Assembly: GCA_001403755.1 (NCBI GenBank)
Contig: CYUH01000013.1
Location: 186,001-250,000, forward strand
Length of the DNA: 64,000 nt
Reading direction: 5' to 3'
DNA from: Chryseobacterium senegalense
Lineage (GTDB): Bacteria > Bacteroidota > Bacteroidia > Flavobacteriales > Weeksellaceae
This document shows positions 45,106 through 54,379 of this stretch, in pieces (position 1 is the first letter of the stretch; every line of letters begins with the position of its first letter). A model generated the notes under the pieces. That model had not been told where the DNA came from and searched no databases. It saw only the letters and a program-made list of their open reading frames with translations. A program made the position numbers and the translations under genes.

Positions 45106-45402
45106 TTAAGCGGAATAAGACTGACGATTTCTTAAGTAAAAATATCCTACGAAAGCTCCAAAAAGCAGAAATCCTAATGACCACAAAAATCTAGAAGGAT
45201 TTTGGTTTTTAAAAACATCAATAATAAGAATGAAAGCCACTGTAAAATTGCACAACACCGCAATATATGATAATATTTTTCCCGTTTCAAGTGATATACC
45301 AAGCGATGTAAGATCGAAACTTACTGAAAAAACGGTAAAGATAATCCCGAAAAGGACCAACCAATAAAGGATGTTTGGAGAAATAAGTAAATCTTTTTTC
45401 AT
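45106..45402 (-). CDS. Small membrane protein
   Basis: Protein of 98 residues with three membrane segments (NILYWLVLFGIIFTVFSVSF, ILSYIAVLCNFTVAFILII, FLWSLGFLLFGAFVGYFYL) and a short basic tail. No family is recognised. Flanked by two terminators, so it is transcribed alone. Confidence 0.65.
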   Translation of the reverse strand: MKKDLLISPNILYWLVLFGIIFTVFSVSFDLTSLGISLETGKILSYIAVLCNFTVAFILIIDVFKNQNPSRFLWSLGFLLFGAFVGYFYLRNRQSYSA

Positions 45403-45432
45403 GATTGAATTTTAAACGAATATAAAAAAAAA

Positions 45433-45457
45433 TCCTGCCCAAATATAATGAGCAGGA
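45433..45457 (-). terminator. Hairpin terminator of the thioredoxin-fold lipoprotein
   Basis: 6-base stem TCCTGC / GCAGGA with a 13-base loop, followed on the minus strand by nine or more T. Confidence 0.78.
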
Positions 45458-45480
45458 AATATTTCAATTGATGACAATAA

Positions 45481-46980
45481 TTACTTTGTTGGAGCAACTT
45501 CTGGCTGTGGCGACAATAAATCGTTTTGCAAAGTAGCTTCCGGCTGCACCATAGGTGCTTTCAATCCTGAAAGTTTATCCAAAACCGTCACGATTTCCGG
45601 ATCACCAAGGTTGTAGAAGAATCGGCTTGCAATTTTTCCATCTTTATCCAAAACGATGAAAGAAGGAAGTTTGAAACCATAGATTCCCAAATCTTTCGCA
45701 ATTTGTGAGTTCATTCCCCCATCACCATAAACGTTGGTTCCCGGAATTCCTTTCAAAAGTGCGTTGCTTGTTTTTACAAATTGGTCTTTGGTGTCGTCCA
45801 GATTTACGAAAGTGAAATCCATTTTTGATTTGTAGAAATTCACTACTTCTTTCAATACAGGAATAGTTCCTTCGGCAATATAAGGATTCCACGAAGCGTA
45901 GAACATTACCAAGGTTGGTTTTCCGCCAGCAAATTTATAATCGCTTCCGTCTGCTTTTACTAGTTTTGCGCTGCTCATTGCATCACCCACTTTTGGACCT
46001 ACGATTACAAATTGGATTCTTTCCAAATCTTTTTTGATTTGGCTATCTTTAATTTTTTCTTTGATGATTTTGGAAATTTTCTCGGAGTTTTCCTTGGTCA
46101 TTCCCGGCGTAATATCGCCGCTGGAAAGCACGAAAGCTAAAAGATAATCTTTGGCAGTTTGAGAAAGATCTTTTTTGGTATCTAAAAATTTCGCGAAAAC
46201 CTCAGAAGACATTTCTGTTCCACTTTTGCTGTTTGCTGATGCAAATTTTTGGAACTCTGGACTCAATTTACCTAACAAATAATTTCTGTAAATAGGCTGA
46301 TTTTTCAACATTCTGTCGCTATCTGCATCAAGTTTTGCTTCCGCATCTTTAAAATTTTTAGAAGCCTTATAATTAGGATTTTGCGTAATTTGTGCATGAT
46401 TGATTTCGTATTGGTTCATCAATCCCAACAAACTTGCATTCAATTCATCTTTTTTATACTGAATGACCTCGTTGTCGGCAGAAGTTTTTTTCGCTGCAGC
46501 GTCGATATTGGTTACGAAATCATTTTTTATTTTTTCGATTTCTTTCAAGAAAGCATCTTCATTTTTGCTTACCAATTGCCCCACATTAATTTTGGCTGCA
46601 TATCCTTGTACGAATTTTTGCACATCCATTAGGAAATCATTGTTATTCTTCGCATCACCAGTGATCGTATATTGATTTGGGAAATTCGCTGCTTGCCCAG
46701 AAATATTCAGTTGCTGTCCGCCTTTTAGGTAAATCATCGCAGTTTTTCCGGCATAAGACATGATGTACATTCCGTTTTTCGGGGCTTCAAAACTTCCCGA
46801 AAAGCTACCTTTGGAATCTACTCCTAAATTGACCAAAGGCAAAGTTGCAACACCTGATGCTTCAATAAATTCGATTCTTTCAAGTGGTGATCCACCTGCG
46901 AAATTACCTTTTACTTCTACCTTTTTCGAACATGACATTGCTACGAAAGCAAAAATCAGCATTAAAAAATATTTACTCAT
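45481..46980 (-). CDS. Thioredoxin-fold lipoprotein, TlpA-like, without CxxC
   Basis: Protein of 499 residues, lipobox FAFVAMSC near residue 17. Residues about 20-110 form a DUF4369-like beta domain (GNFAGGSPLERIEFIEASG). A long helical middle follows. Residues about 345-480 have the thioredoxin fold of TlpA/ResA proteins (PTLVMFYASWNPYIAEGTIPVLKEVV, FTFVNLDDTKDQFVKTSN, FKLPSFIVLDKDGKIASRF). Where the family has Trp-Cys-x-x-Cys, this protein has Trp-Asn-Pro-Tyr-Ile, so both redox cysteines are lost. The cis-Pro region is intact. It may be a structural or binding protein rather than an oxidoreductase. Confidence 0.83.
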   Translation of the reverse strand: MSKYFLMLIFAFVAMSCSKKVEVKGNFAGGSPLERIEFIEASGVATLPLVNLGVDSKGSFSGSFEAPKNGMYIMSYAGKTAMIYLKGGQQLNISGQAANFPNQYTITGDAKNNNDFLMDVQKFVQGYAAKINVGQLVSKNEDAFLKEIEKIKNDFVTNIDAAAKKTSADNEVIQYKKDELNASLLGLMNQYEINHAQITQNPNYKASKNFKDAEAKLDADSDRMLKNQPIYRNYLLGKLSPEFQKFASANSKSGTEMSSEVFAKFLDTKKDLSQTAKDYLLAFVLSSGDITPGMTKENSEKISKIIKEKIKDSQIKKDLERIQFVIVGPKVGDAMSSAKLVKADGSDYKFAGGKPTLVMFYASWNPYIAEGTIPVLKEVVNFYKSKMDFTFVNLDDTKDQFVKTSNALLKGIPGTNVYGDGGMNSQIAKDLGIYGFKLPSFIVLDKDGKIASRFFYNLGDPEIVTVLDKLSGLKAPMVQPEATLQNDLLSPQPEVAPTK

Positions 46981-47046
46981 GTTTGTATTGTTGTGTATAA
47001 ATTTTGATTACAATTATATTCCTATTCTTTCTGAATATAACGAGAA

Positions 47047-47054
47047 CAAAAGTA
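47047..47054 (-). promoter_or_regulatory. -7 promoter element of the thioredoxin-fold lipoprotein
   Basis: Minus-strand TACTTTTG, 66 bases upstream of ATG 46980. Confidence 0.4.
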
Positions 47055-47110
47055 AGTTATATAAAGAGTTAAAGAAAATTTTATCCTATTTTTTGGGAAA
47101 TTTTAACAAT

Positions 47111-47143
47111 GAAAAATCCGCTTTCGGTGTAAGAAAACGGATT
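47111..47143 (-). terminator. Hairpin terminator of sdhCAB
   Basis: Stem of 11 pairs, one a G-U wobble, with arms at 47143-47133 and 47125-47115, followed on the minus strand by T. Lies about 25 bases after the sdhB stop. Confidence 0.78.
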
Positions 47144-47165
47144 CTTATAGATTTTAATAAAAAAA

Positions 47166-47933
47166 TTATCCTCGGTTGATATTTGCTGCCATAAATTCGC
47201 GGTTCATTCGTGCGATTACTTCCAATGAAATTCCTTTAGGACATTCCACTTCGCAAGCGCCGGTATTGGAGCAGTTACCGAAGCCTTCTTCGTCCATGGC
47301 TTTTACCATGTTTAGAACTCTTCGTTGCGCTTCTACTCTACCTTGTGGAAGCAATGCATACTGGGAAACTTTTGCGCCAACAAATAACATTGCTGATCCG
47401 TTTTTACAGGTCGCCACACACGCTCCACAACCGATACAAGCCGCGGCATCCATTGCTTTGTCTGCATCATCTTTCGGCACCGGAATTGCGTTAGCGTCCA
47501 AAGTATTTCCTGAGGTGTTCACGGAAATAAATCCACCGGCAGCCATTACTTTATCGAAAGCGCTTCTGTCCACCACCAAATCCTTAATTACAGGAAAAGC
47601 GGCACTGCGCCAAGGTTCGATGTGAATGGTTTCGCCATCTTTGAACATTCTCATGTGCAACTGGCAAGTGGTAATTCCGGTATCCGGACCGTGAGCTCTA
47701 CCGTTGATATATAGCGAACACATTCCGCAGATTCCTTCGCGGCAGTCATGATCGAAAGCTACAGGTTCCTTTCCTTCGTTAATAAGCTTCTCATTGAGCA
47801 TATCCAACATTTCCAAAAAGGAAGAGTCTGTGGAAACGTCTGAAATTTTATAGGTTTCAAACTGACCTTTTGATTTATTATTTTTCTGTCTCCAAATTTT
47901 CAGAGTCAGGTTTAATCCTTTTTTAGCACTCAT
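47166..47933 (-). CDS. sdhB: Succinate dehydrogenase / fumarate reductase iron-sulfur subunit
   Basis: Protein of 255 residues. The plant-type 2Fe-2S ligands are in [24 protein letters not shown]. The 4Fe-4S and 3Fe-4S ligands are in [17 protein letters not shown] and [16 protein letters not shown]. It carries electrons from SdhA to the membrane haems of SdhC. Last gene of sdhC-sdhA-sdhB, 23 bases after sdhA. Confidence 0.96.
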   Translation of the reverse strand: MSAKKGLNLTLKIWRQKNNKSKGQFETYKISDVSTDSSFLEMLDMLNEKLINEGKEPVAFDHDCREGICGMCSLYINGRAHGPDTGITTCQLHMRMFKDGETIHIEPWRSAAFPVIKDLVVDRSAFDKVMAAGGFISVNTSGNTLDANAIPVPKDDADKAMDAAACIGCGACVATCKNGSAMLFVGAKVSQYALLPQGRVEAQRRVLNMVKAMDEEGFGNCSNTGACEVECPKGISLEVIARMNREFMAANINRG

Positions 47934-47956
47934 TTTAATATTTACTTTTTCGGAGA

Positions 47957-49969
47957 TTATTTATAACTTCTTGTTTTCACTTCGATATTTTCATAAACCA
48001 GGTCTTCTTTGTGCATTACTTCCTGATTAATGTCGATTCCTTGGTATTCCCATGCGGCTACGTATTTGAAGTTTTCGTCATCACGTTCCGCTTCACCTTC
48101 AGGTGTTGCGTGATCCCAACGGAAATGGCCACCACAGGATTCTTCTCTTTTCAAAGCATCAATTGCCATTAATTGTCCTAATTCCAAGAAATCTGCAACT
48201 CTGAATGCTTTTTCTAATTCAGGATTCATTTCATTGGCTTGTCCAGGAACTTTTACATCCTTCCAGAACTCTTCTCTTACCGCAGCAATTTCTTTGATTG
48301 CTTCTTGCAAACCTTCCGGAGTTCTACCCATTCCTACCTTGTTCCACATAATGTGACCCAATTTTTTATGGAAATAATCCACAGAATGTTTTCCGTTATT
48401 ATTAATGAAGAAATTAATTTTATCCTGAATTTCTTTTTCAGCCACATCAAATTCTGCTGAGTTCGTAGGAATTGCTCCAGTTCTAATGTCTGCAGAAAGA
48501 TAATCTGCAATGGTATAAGGAAGTACGAAATAACCATCGGCTAGACCTTGCATCAATGCAGATGCTCCTAATCGGTTTGCACCGTGATCAGAGAAGTTTG
48601 CCTCACCAATTACGAAACATCCTGGAATGGTAGATTGCAAGTTGTAATCAACCCAAACGCCACCCATGGTGTAGTGAACTGCCGGATAAATCTTCATCGG
48701 AGTTACATACGGATTGTCCGCAGTAATTTTTTCGTACATCTGGAAAAGGTTTCCGTACTTTTCTTCAACCCAAGCTTTACCAAGATCGTAGATTTGTTGT
48801 TGAGAAGGATTATGAATATTTTTCTCTAAAGCTGCCTCATTTCCTTTCTTCATGATTTCTGTTGAGAAATCCAAATAAACACCTTCTTTTGTATCATTGT
48901 TTTCGATTCCGAAACCTGCGTCACATCTTTCTTTTGCCGCTCTGGATGCTACATCACGAGGAACCAAGTTTCCAAAAGCTGGATATCTTCTTTCTAAATA
49001 ATAATCTCTGTTTTCTTCAGCGATATTTTCCGGTTTTAATTTTCCTGCCCGAATTGCTTCTGCATCTTCGATATTTTTTGGAACCCAAATTCTTCCTGAG
49101 TTTCTTAAAGATTCCGACATCAAAGTAAGTTTTGATTGCTGTGTACCATGAACTGGAATGCAGGTCGGGTGAATTTGTACATAACAAGGATTTGCGAAGT
49201 ACGCTCCTTTTTTATGAATCTTCCAAGCAGCCGAAACATTGGATCCCATCGCATTGGTAGAAAGGAAGTACACGTTTCCGTAACCACCTGATGCAATCAC
49301 TACTGCGTGTGCAGAATGTCTTTCGATTTCGCCGGTAACAAGATTTCTTGCAATAATCCCTCTTGCTTTTCCGTCAACAATTACCAAATCTAGCATTTCG
49401 TGGCGGTTATACATCTTGATTCTCCCTTTACCGATTTGGCGGCTCATTGCAGAATAAGCTCCCAACAAAAGCTGTTGCCCAGTTTGCCCTTTCGCGTAGA
49501 AAGTTCTTTTTACCTGCACTCCACCGAAAGAGCGGTTATCTAATTGCCCACCGTATTCGCGGCCGAAAGGAACACCTTGTGCCACACATTGATCAATAAT
49601 ATTTGCGGAAACTTCTGCAAGTCTGTACACATTTGCTTCTCTTGCACGGTAATCTCCACCTTTGATGGTATCGTAAAACAATCGGTAAGTAGAATCTCCA
49701 TCACCTTGATAGTTTTTTGCTGCATTAATTCCACCTTGAGCTGCGATTGAGTGCGCTCTTCTTGGTGAATCTTGATAGCAAAATGCCTTTACATTATATC
49801 CTTGTTCTGCTAAAGTCGCAGCCGCTGAACCACCTGCCAATCCAGTTCCTACAACAATGATATCAATCTTATCACGGTTGTTTGGTGCAACAAGGTTCAT
49901 GTGGTTTTTATGGTTTTTCCATTTGTCCGCTAAAGGACCAGCCGGAATTTTTGAATCTAATTTGCTCAT
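47957..49969 (-). CDS. sdhA: Succinate dehydrogenase / fumarate reductase flavoprotein subunit
   Basis: Protein of 670 residues. The dinucleotide-binding [20 protein letters not shown] starts near residue 38. [15 protein letters not shown] holds the His that links FAD covalently. Substrate-site HPTCIPVHG and [16 protein letters not shown] follow, and [25 protein letters not shown] is in the C-terminal half. The length and the three-gene arrangement fit the Bacteroidota and Bacillus type with a single b558 anchor. It follows sdhC across a 56-base spacer that consists mostly of a 7-base-period element. Confidence 0.97.
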   Translation of the reverse strand: MSKLDSKIPAGPLADKWKNHKNHMNLVAPNNRDKIDIIVVGTGLAGGSAAATLAEQGYNVKAFCYQDSPRRAHSIAAQGGINAAKNYQGDGDSTYRLFYDTIKGGDYRAREANVYRLAEVSANIIDQCVAQGVPFGREYGGQLDNRSFGGVQVKRTFYAKGQTGQQLLLGAYSAMSRQIGKGRIKMYNRHEMLDLVIVDGKARGIIARNLVTGEIERHSAHAVVIASGGYGNVYFLSTNAMGSNVSAAWKIHKKGAYFANPCYVQIHPTCIPVHGTQQSKLTLMSESLRNSGRIWVPKNIEDAEAIRAGKLKPENIAEENRDYYLERRYPAFGNLVPRDVASRAAKERCDAGFGIENNDTKEGVYLDFSTEIMKKGNEAALEKNIHNPSQQQIYDLGKAWVEEKYGNLFQMYEKITADNPYVTPMKIYPAVHYTMGGVWVDYNLQSTIPGCFVIGEANFSDHGANRLGASALMQGLADGYFVLPYTIADYLSADIRTGAIPTNSAEFDVAEKEIQDKINFFINNNGKHSVDYFHKKLGHIMWNKVGMGRTPEGLQEAIKEIAAVREEFWKDVKVPGQANEMNPELEKAFRVADFLELGQLMAIDALKREESCGGHFRWDHATPEGEAERDDENFKYVAAWEYQGIDINQEVMHKEDLVYENIEVKTRSYK

Positions 49970-49974
49970 TTTTT

Positions 49975-50030
49975 AGAAATTTTAAATTTTAAACTTTAAA
50001 TTTTAGACTACTTAAAACTTAAAATTTATT
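49975..50030 (-). repeat. 7-base-period element D (sdhC-sdhA spacer)
   Basis: Eight consecutive 7-base units: AGAAATT, TTAAATT, TTAAACT, TTAAATT, TTAGACT, ACTTAAA, ACTTAAA, ATTTATT (plus-strand reading). The two sides are complementary. It fills almost the whole spacer and reaches the last codons of sdhC. Confidence 0.65.
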
Positions 50031-50688
50031 GAGTTAAAAAGTGATATACTGCAATGATAATAAACCCTGCAGGAATAAGAATAGAATACCAAGTCCCTAG
50101 AGTTTTGATAACAGGAGTGTATTTCGGATGACGCGCTCCCACAGATTGGAAAGACGATTGGAAACCGTGCGCCAAATGCAATCCTAAAAGCAAAAAAGCA
50201 ATCACATAAAAACCAACTCTCAACGGATTTGCGAAATTCGCGTGAAGTTCTTCCCAGAATCTTCCGTTATCAGGCGTGTTGGCTTCAATATACTTGAAGT
50301 TGATCTCATGCCACCAAAAATCATAAAGGTGTAATCCTAAAAAAGCTAAAACTACCAATCCGGAAATAATCATATTTCTCGACATCCATGTAGAATTGGC
50401 TGAACCTTGGTTTACTGCATATTTCACTGGTCTTGCGCTTCGGTTTTTCAATTCAAGAACAAATCCCATCACAAAATGGAACACCACCGCAAATCCCAAA
50501 ATTGGCTGCATCAGGAACTGAATAAGTGGGTTGTAACCCATAAATTCCGATGCGGCATTAAATGCTGAAGGGCTGCAAATTGAGAGTAAATTCACCGAAA
50601 GGTGCATGATAAGGAATATGAGCAAAAACATTGCAGACAATGCCATTGCGTACTTTCTACCTATAGTAGAACTTGTTAATCCTGCCAT
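50026..50688 (-). CDS. sdhC: Succinate dehydrogenase cytochrome b558 subunit
   Basis: Membrane anchor of 220 residues with five segments (for example YAMALSAMFLLIFLIMHLSVNLLSI, LIQFLMQPILGFAVVFHFVMGF, NMIISGLVVLAFLGLHLYDFW, LRVGFYVIAFLLLGLHLAHGFQSSF and YSILIPAGFIIIAVYHF). Histidines in LIMHLSVN, VFHFVMG, LGLHLYD and GLHLAHG fit two b haems. It passes electrons between SdhB and menaquinone. First gene of the operon; promoter element at 50722-50715. Confidence 0.95.
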   Translation of the reverse strand: MAGLTSSTIGRKYAMALSAMFLLIFLIMHLSVNLLSICSPSAFNAASEFMGYNPLIQFLMQPILGFAVVFHFVMGFVLELKNRSARPVKYAVNQGSANSTWMSRNMIISGLVVLAFLGLHLYDFWWHEINFKYIEANTPDNGRFWEELHANFANPLRVGFYVIAFLLLGLHLAHGFQSSFQSVGARHPKYTPVIKTLGTWYSILIPAGFIIIAVYHFLTQ

Positions 50689-50714
50689 AATTATTGTTTA
50701 AATTTGAATTTCCA

Positions 50715-50722
50715 CAAAGTTA
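50715..50722 (-). promoter_or_regulatory. -7 promoter element of sdhCAB
   Basis: Minus-strand TAACTTTG, 26 bases upstream of the sdhC ATG. Confidence 0.55.
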
Positions 50723-50800
50723 AAAAATTGTTAAGGTATCTAAAGGTGAGATTAATCAGATTTTTTTAGTTTATAATCTTTCTAAATAATTTACTATACA

Positions 50801-52570
50801 CTAATCAAAATAATAATTCTTGCCTTCAATCTGAACTTCATTTACCCCTTTTGGTAATATTTTAATCTCAAAATTACTAACTCTTCTCGCCGTTAAATAG
50901 GGTTCTATAATATACTGTTGCACTTTCTCGTAATCGGATTGTTCTCTTAAAATAAATACCACTTTTCGATCTTTTTTCACCGAAACTATTTTCTCTTTAA
51001 AATAATAATGTTCCAATACCTCATCAATTTGTGCAGCCTTATAATTAAGTAATAAGCGAAGTGCAAAGAAGAGGAGAAGAAAATAGACCACTTTGGAAAT
51101 GGTTTTTAATTTCGGTTTCAAAATCGCAAATCTTAAAAACCAAACCACCGTAAAAGCAACCGACACTTCAAGGAAAGTCATCGGAATCATTCTATGAAAA
51201 GCAAAATCGATATCGGCGAACCAATGAATCATTTTTAAAGTTAGAAGGACCACTTTATCATAAATGAAATTCAACCAAATAAATTGGACGGAAAATCCGA
51301 TGAGCAAGGTCATCAACAGTGAAAATATAATAATGATTTCCGAAAAAGGAATCACCAACAAATTCGCAAATATCGATACCAAAGAGTATTGATGAAAGTA
51401 ATAAATAACGATCGGGAGCGTCGCGATTTGTGCTGCAAAACTCACCGAAACTACATTGACCAAGAAAATTTGAAAATTATTTTTAGGCTTAGGTAAATAT
51501 TTTAAAATCGGTTTGTTGAGCCAGAAAATTCCGAAAACCGCCACAAAACTTAGCTGAAAACCTACGTCAAAAAGCTGCTGTGTATCAAAAACGAGCAATC
51601 CAAGTGCTGCCAAAGCCATCGAATGAAGCAAATCGGGTTTTCGTTGCAAAATCACAAAAATATAATATGCGGAAATCATGATACAACTTCGCACTACCGA
51701 ACTTCCGTAATCGATAAAAATCGCAAATGCCCAAATCAAAACCAAGGCAAGAACCATTTTATAATTTCTAAATTCTGGAGGAAACACGCCATTCAACACA
51801 AGCAAAATTAACCAGAAAATTATCGCCATGTGCGAACCGGAAATCGCCAAAACATGCATTAATCCGGATTTACTGAAATCCTGAACCGTCTCCTGATCCA
51901 TCTCCGTCCGATCCGCAAGGATAATTCCTTTGGTAAATTCCCGCGAATTTTTACTTAATTTGGCACGATCGATTTTGCTTAAAGTTTCTAATCTTTTTTG
52001 TTTAATTTTTTCGGTTAAAGTCAAATCATTTCGCAATCCAGATTTGAACGAACTGGGCAAATAGGCTTGGTAATAAATATGTTTTCTTGCCAAATATTTT
52101 CCATAATCAAACTGAAAATCATGATAAGGTTTTTGCAGTTGATTAATGTAAATTTCGCCTTTATAATAATGCAGAAAATCGAGTTCAATCTCGGATTTCG
52201 GGACCGAAAGGACACTGAGAAAAGATTTTTGTCCTTTCCAGGCAGTGATTTCGTAACGACGATTTTTTTCGTTGGAATTTAGTTTTCGGTTGATTTTGAA
52301 AACAATATTTTCTTTGTTTTCCAAAATTGGCAAATCCGGTTTCTTTGAATGAAGATCGTGAGCGAAAACACCCAGCGAAAAGAATAAAACAAACAACGAA
52401 ACATGCCGAATCCGATGAACATAAAAACTTTTGATAAAATAAAGACTTAAAGATAAAAAACTTAATATCAATAAAATGAGAATAGAAAATTGCTGCAACG
52501 GAAAATAATCCTGCAAAATAATTCCCAGAATAAAGCAAATGCAAAGAATAAGTAATGGCTGCTTTTGCAA
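50801..52570 (-). CDS. comEC: ComEC/Rec2-family competence membrane protein
   Basis: DNA-uptake channel candidate of 589 residues. Membrane segments at the N-terminus (PLLILCICFILGIILQDYF) are followed by a DUF4131-type domain and the competence core, with the conserved SGLMHVLAISGSHMAIIFWLILLVLNGVFP near residue 230 and DYGSSVVRSCIMISAYYIFVILQRKPD. There is no C-terminal metallo-beta-lactamase domain, common for this phylum and shorter than the Bacillus protein. TTG 52570 is the only start I can place. It lies 43 bases after lpxB in one transcript. Confidence 0.88.
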   Translation of the reverse strand: MQKQPLLILCICFILGIILQDYFPLQQFSILILLILSFLSLSLYFIKSFYVHRIRHVSLFVLFFSLGVFAHDLHSKKPDLPILENKENIVFKINRKLNSNEKNRRYEITAWKGQKSFLSVLSVPKSEIELDFLHYYKGEIYINQLQKPYHDFQFDYGKYLARKHIYYQAYLPSSFKSGLRNDLTLTEKIKQKRLETLSKIDRAKLSKNSREFTKGIILADRTEMDQETVQDFSKSGLMHVLAISGSHMAIIFWLILLVLNGVFPPEFRNYKMVLALVLIWAFAIFIDYGSSVVRSCIMISAYYIFVILQRKPDLLHSMALAALGLLVFDTQQLFDVGFQLSFVAVFGIFWLNKPILKYLPKPKNNFQIFLVNVVSVSFAAQIATLPIVIYYFHQYSLVSIFANLLVIPFSEIIIIFSLLMTLLIGFSVQFIWLNFIYDKVVLLTLKMIHWFADIDFAFHRMIPMTFLEVSVAFTVVWFLRFAILKPKLKTISKVVYFLLLFFALRLLLNYKAAQIDEVLEHYYFKEKIVSVKKDRKVVFILREQSDYEKVQQYIIEPYLTARRVSNFEIKILPKGVNEVQIEGKNYYFD

Positions 52571-52613
52571 TTTATTTTCAATTACAATTAAACCACGATT
52601 ACAAAGAGAAAGG

Positions 52614-53720
52614 TCAGCTATTCACAATAATTTCAGCAGCATGGTCACTCGCTCCTTTTCCCCCGAGTTTTTCGCGGAGAAGTTCAAAGTTTTGCAACAT
52701 TTCTTCGCGCTTTTCCCCGTCCAAAATTTGTTGAAGTTCTTTTACTAAATTTTCAGTATTCAGATCCTTCTGAATCAATTCTGTTACTACTTCACGATCC
52801 ATAATTAAATTTACTAAAGAAATAAATTTAATATTTTTCACTACTCTTTTCCCGATTTCATACGATATTGTGCTGCTTCGATAGCAAACAACTTCTGGTA
52901 CATTCAGAAGGGCGGTTTCGAGCGTCGCCGTTCCGGAAGTCACCAAAGCTGCCCTTGAACATCGCAATAAATCATAGGTTTTATTAGAAACAAAATGCAC
53001 ATCATCATCTACAAATTTGCTATAAAATTCTTTAGTCAAACTTGGTGCACCGGCAATTACAAACTGATAATTTTTAAAAAAAGGACGTACAGAAAGCATT
53101 AAAGCCAACATTTTTTCGACTTCCTGTTCACGTGATCCTGGCAAAAGTGCAATGATTTCTTTCTCGTTTAAACCATGTTCTTTTTTAAAATCTTCCTCAG
53201 AAATTTTCTGCAAGTCAGAAATTGCATCGAGCAAAGGATGACCTACGAAATGCGCATCGACATGATGTTTTTTATAAAATTCTTTCTCAAAAGGAAGAAT
53301 CACAAGCATTTCATCAACAAAGTTTTTTATTTTTTCAACACGTCCTTCTTTCCATGCCCAAAGTTGTGGAGAAATATAATAAACCACTTTAATTACCAAC
53401 GATTTCGCAAACTCGGCAATTCTTAAATTAAATCCCGGATAATCAACCAAAATCAACACATCCGGCTGATAATCCGAAATATCTTTTTTACAAAACTTAA
53501 TATTTCCGAGAATCGTTTTTAGATTTTTTGCCACTTCCAAAAATCCCATGAAAGCCAAATCTCTATAATGTTTCACCGGCGGAAAACCCGCAACATCCGC
53601 CATCAAATCTCCTCCCCAAAACCGAAATTCAGCGGTAGAATCCTTTCTCAAAATCGACTTCATTAAATTAGAAGCATGTAAATCTCCGGACGCTTCCCCT
53701 GCGATGATATAGTATTTCAC
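52614..53720 (-). CDS. lpxB: Lipid-A-disaccharide synthase
   Basis: Joins UDP-2,3-diacylglucosamine and lipid X into the lipid A disaccharide. From GTG 53720 the protein has 368 residues and begins KYYIIAGEASGDLHASNLM, the family's invariant N-terminus. An in-frame TTG at 53747 lies inside the promoter element. Later motifs: VDYPGFNLRIAEFAK, YYISPQLWAWKEGRVEKIK, VGHPLLDAI and ALLPGSREQEVEKML. All are intact. Cytoplasmic side of the inner membrane. Leads lpxB-comEC. Confidence 0.95.
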   Translation of the reverse strand: MKYYIIAGEASGDLHASNLMKSILRKDSTAEFRFWGGDLMADVAGFPPVKHYRDLAFMGFLEVAKNLKTILGNIKFCKKDISDYQPDVLILVDYPGFNLRIAEFAKSLVIKVVYYISPQLWAWKEGRVEKIKNFVDEMLVILPFEKEFYKKHHVDAHFVGHPLLDAISDLQKISEEDFKKEHGLNEKEIIALLPGSREQEVEKMLALMLSVRPFFKNYQFVIAGAPSLTKEFYSKFVDDDVHFVSNKTYDLLRCSRAALVTSGTATLETALLNVPEVVCYRSSTISYEIGKRVVKNIKFISLVNLIMDREVVTELIQKDLNTENLVKELQQILDGEKREEMLQNFELLREKLGGKGASDHAAEIIVNS

Positions 53721-53734
53721 TTGGTAAAAAGTTG

Positions 53735-53752
53735 TAATTTTGCTCAAAGATA
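53735..53752. promoter_or_regulatory. Overlapping divergent -7 elements of lpxB and the DUF2480 gene
   Basis: Plus strand TAATTTTG at 53735-53742 (20 bases before ATG 53763). Minus strand TATCTTTG at 53752-53745 (24 bases before GTG 53720). The two elements are 2 bases apart. Confidence 0.55.
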
Positions 53753-53762
53753 AAGATAAAAA

Positions 53763-54272
53763 ATGGCAGAAGAATTTGAAATAAAAAATAAAGTTGCAGA
53801 AAGTGGTTTGATTAATTTCGACCTTTCTACCTTGATCCCAAAAGGAAAAAGAATAGGCATTGACCTGAAAGATTTCCTTTTCGAAGGTATGATCTTAAAA
53901 GAAAAAGACTTTCGCGAAAAAATAGCAGCACTCAATCCTGAAGATTTTGAAGATGCATACCTTTATATTTACAACTCCGCAGATGCGATTGTACCACTGT
54001 GGGCATACTTCCTAATCACCGCAAAACTGACAGATGTTGCTAAAAAAATCGTATTTGGAAACCGCGAAGATTTGGAAGTTTTATTAATGCATAACGCTAT
54101 TCAGACTTATGATTTCAGCGAGATGAACGGAAAAAGAGTTTTGGTAAAAGGATGCAGCGACCAATCGATTCCGGAAAATGCGTATATCGAATTGGTGGAA
54201 CAGCTGAAACCACTCGTGAAATCGCTGATGTTTGGCGAAGCATGTTCCAATGTTCCAATTTTTAAAAATTAA
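53763..54272 (+). CDS. DUF2480 family protein
   Basis: Cytoplasmic protein of 169 residues. It starts EEFEIKNKVAESGLINFDLS, then DLKDFLFEGMILKEKDFR and a segment with LYIYNSADAIVPLWAYFLITAKL. This is the DUF2480 pattern. No catalytic motif. Single gene divergent from lpxB. Confidence 0.82.
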   Translation: MAEEFEIKNKVAESGLINFDLSTLIPKGKRIGIDLKDFLFEGMILKEKDFREKIAALNPEDFEDAYLYIYNSADAIVPLWAYFLITAKLTDVAKKIVFGNREDLEVLLMHNAIQTYDFSEMNGKRVLVKGCSDQSIPENAYIELVEQLKPLVKSLMFGEACSNVPIFKN

Positions 54273-54337
54273 ATGTATCATCAAAAACTTTAACAATACT
54301 TTATCAGTTTAAGAAAGCATCTCGGAGCATTTTTTGT

Positions 54338-54345
54338 TAAATTTG
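54338..54345 (+). promoter_or_regulatory. -7 promoter element of the DUF937 gene
   Basis: TAAATTTG, full consensus, 34 bases upstream of ATG 54380. Confidence 0.5.
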
Positions 54346-54379
54346 ATTTTCATATTTAATCACAAAAAAAATACAAACT

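Noticed and set aside
47176..47625. Plus-strand open frame within sdhB
   Set aside because: Antisense to a strongly conserved iron-sulfur protein; no recognisable motif.
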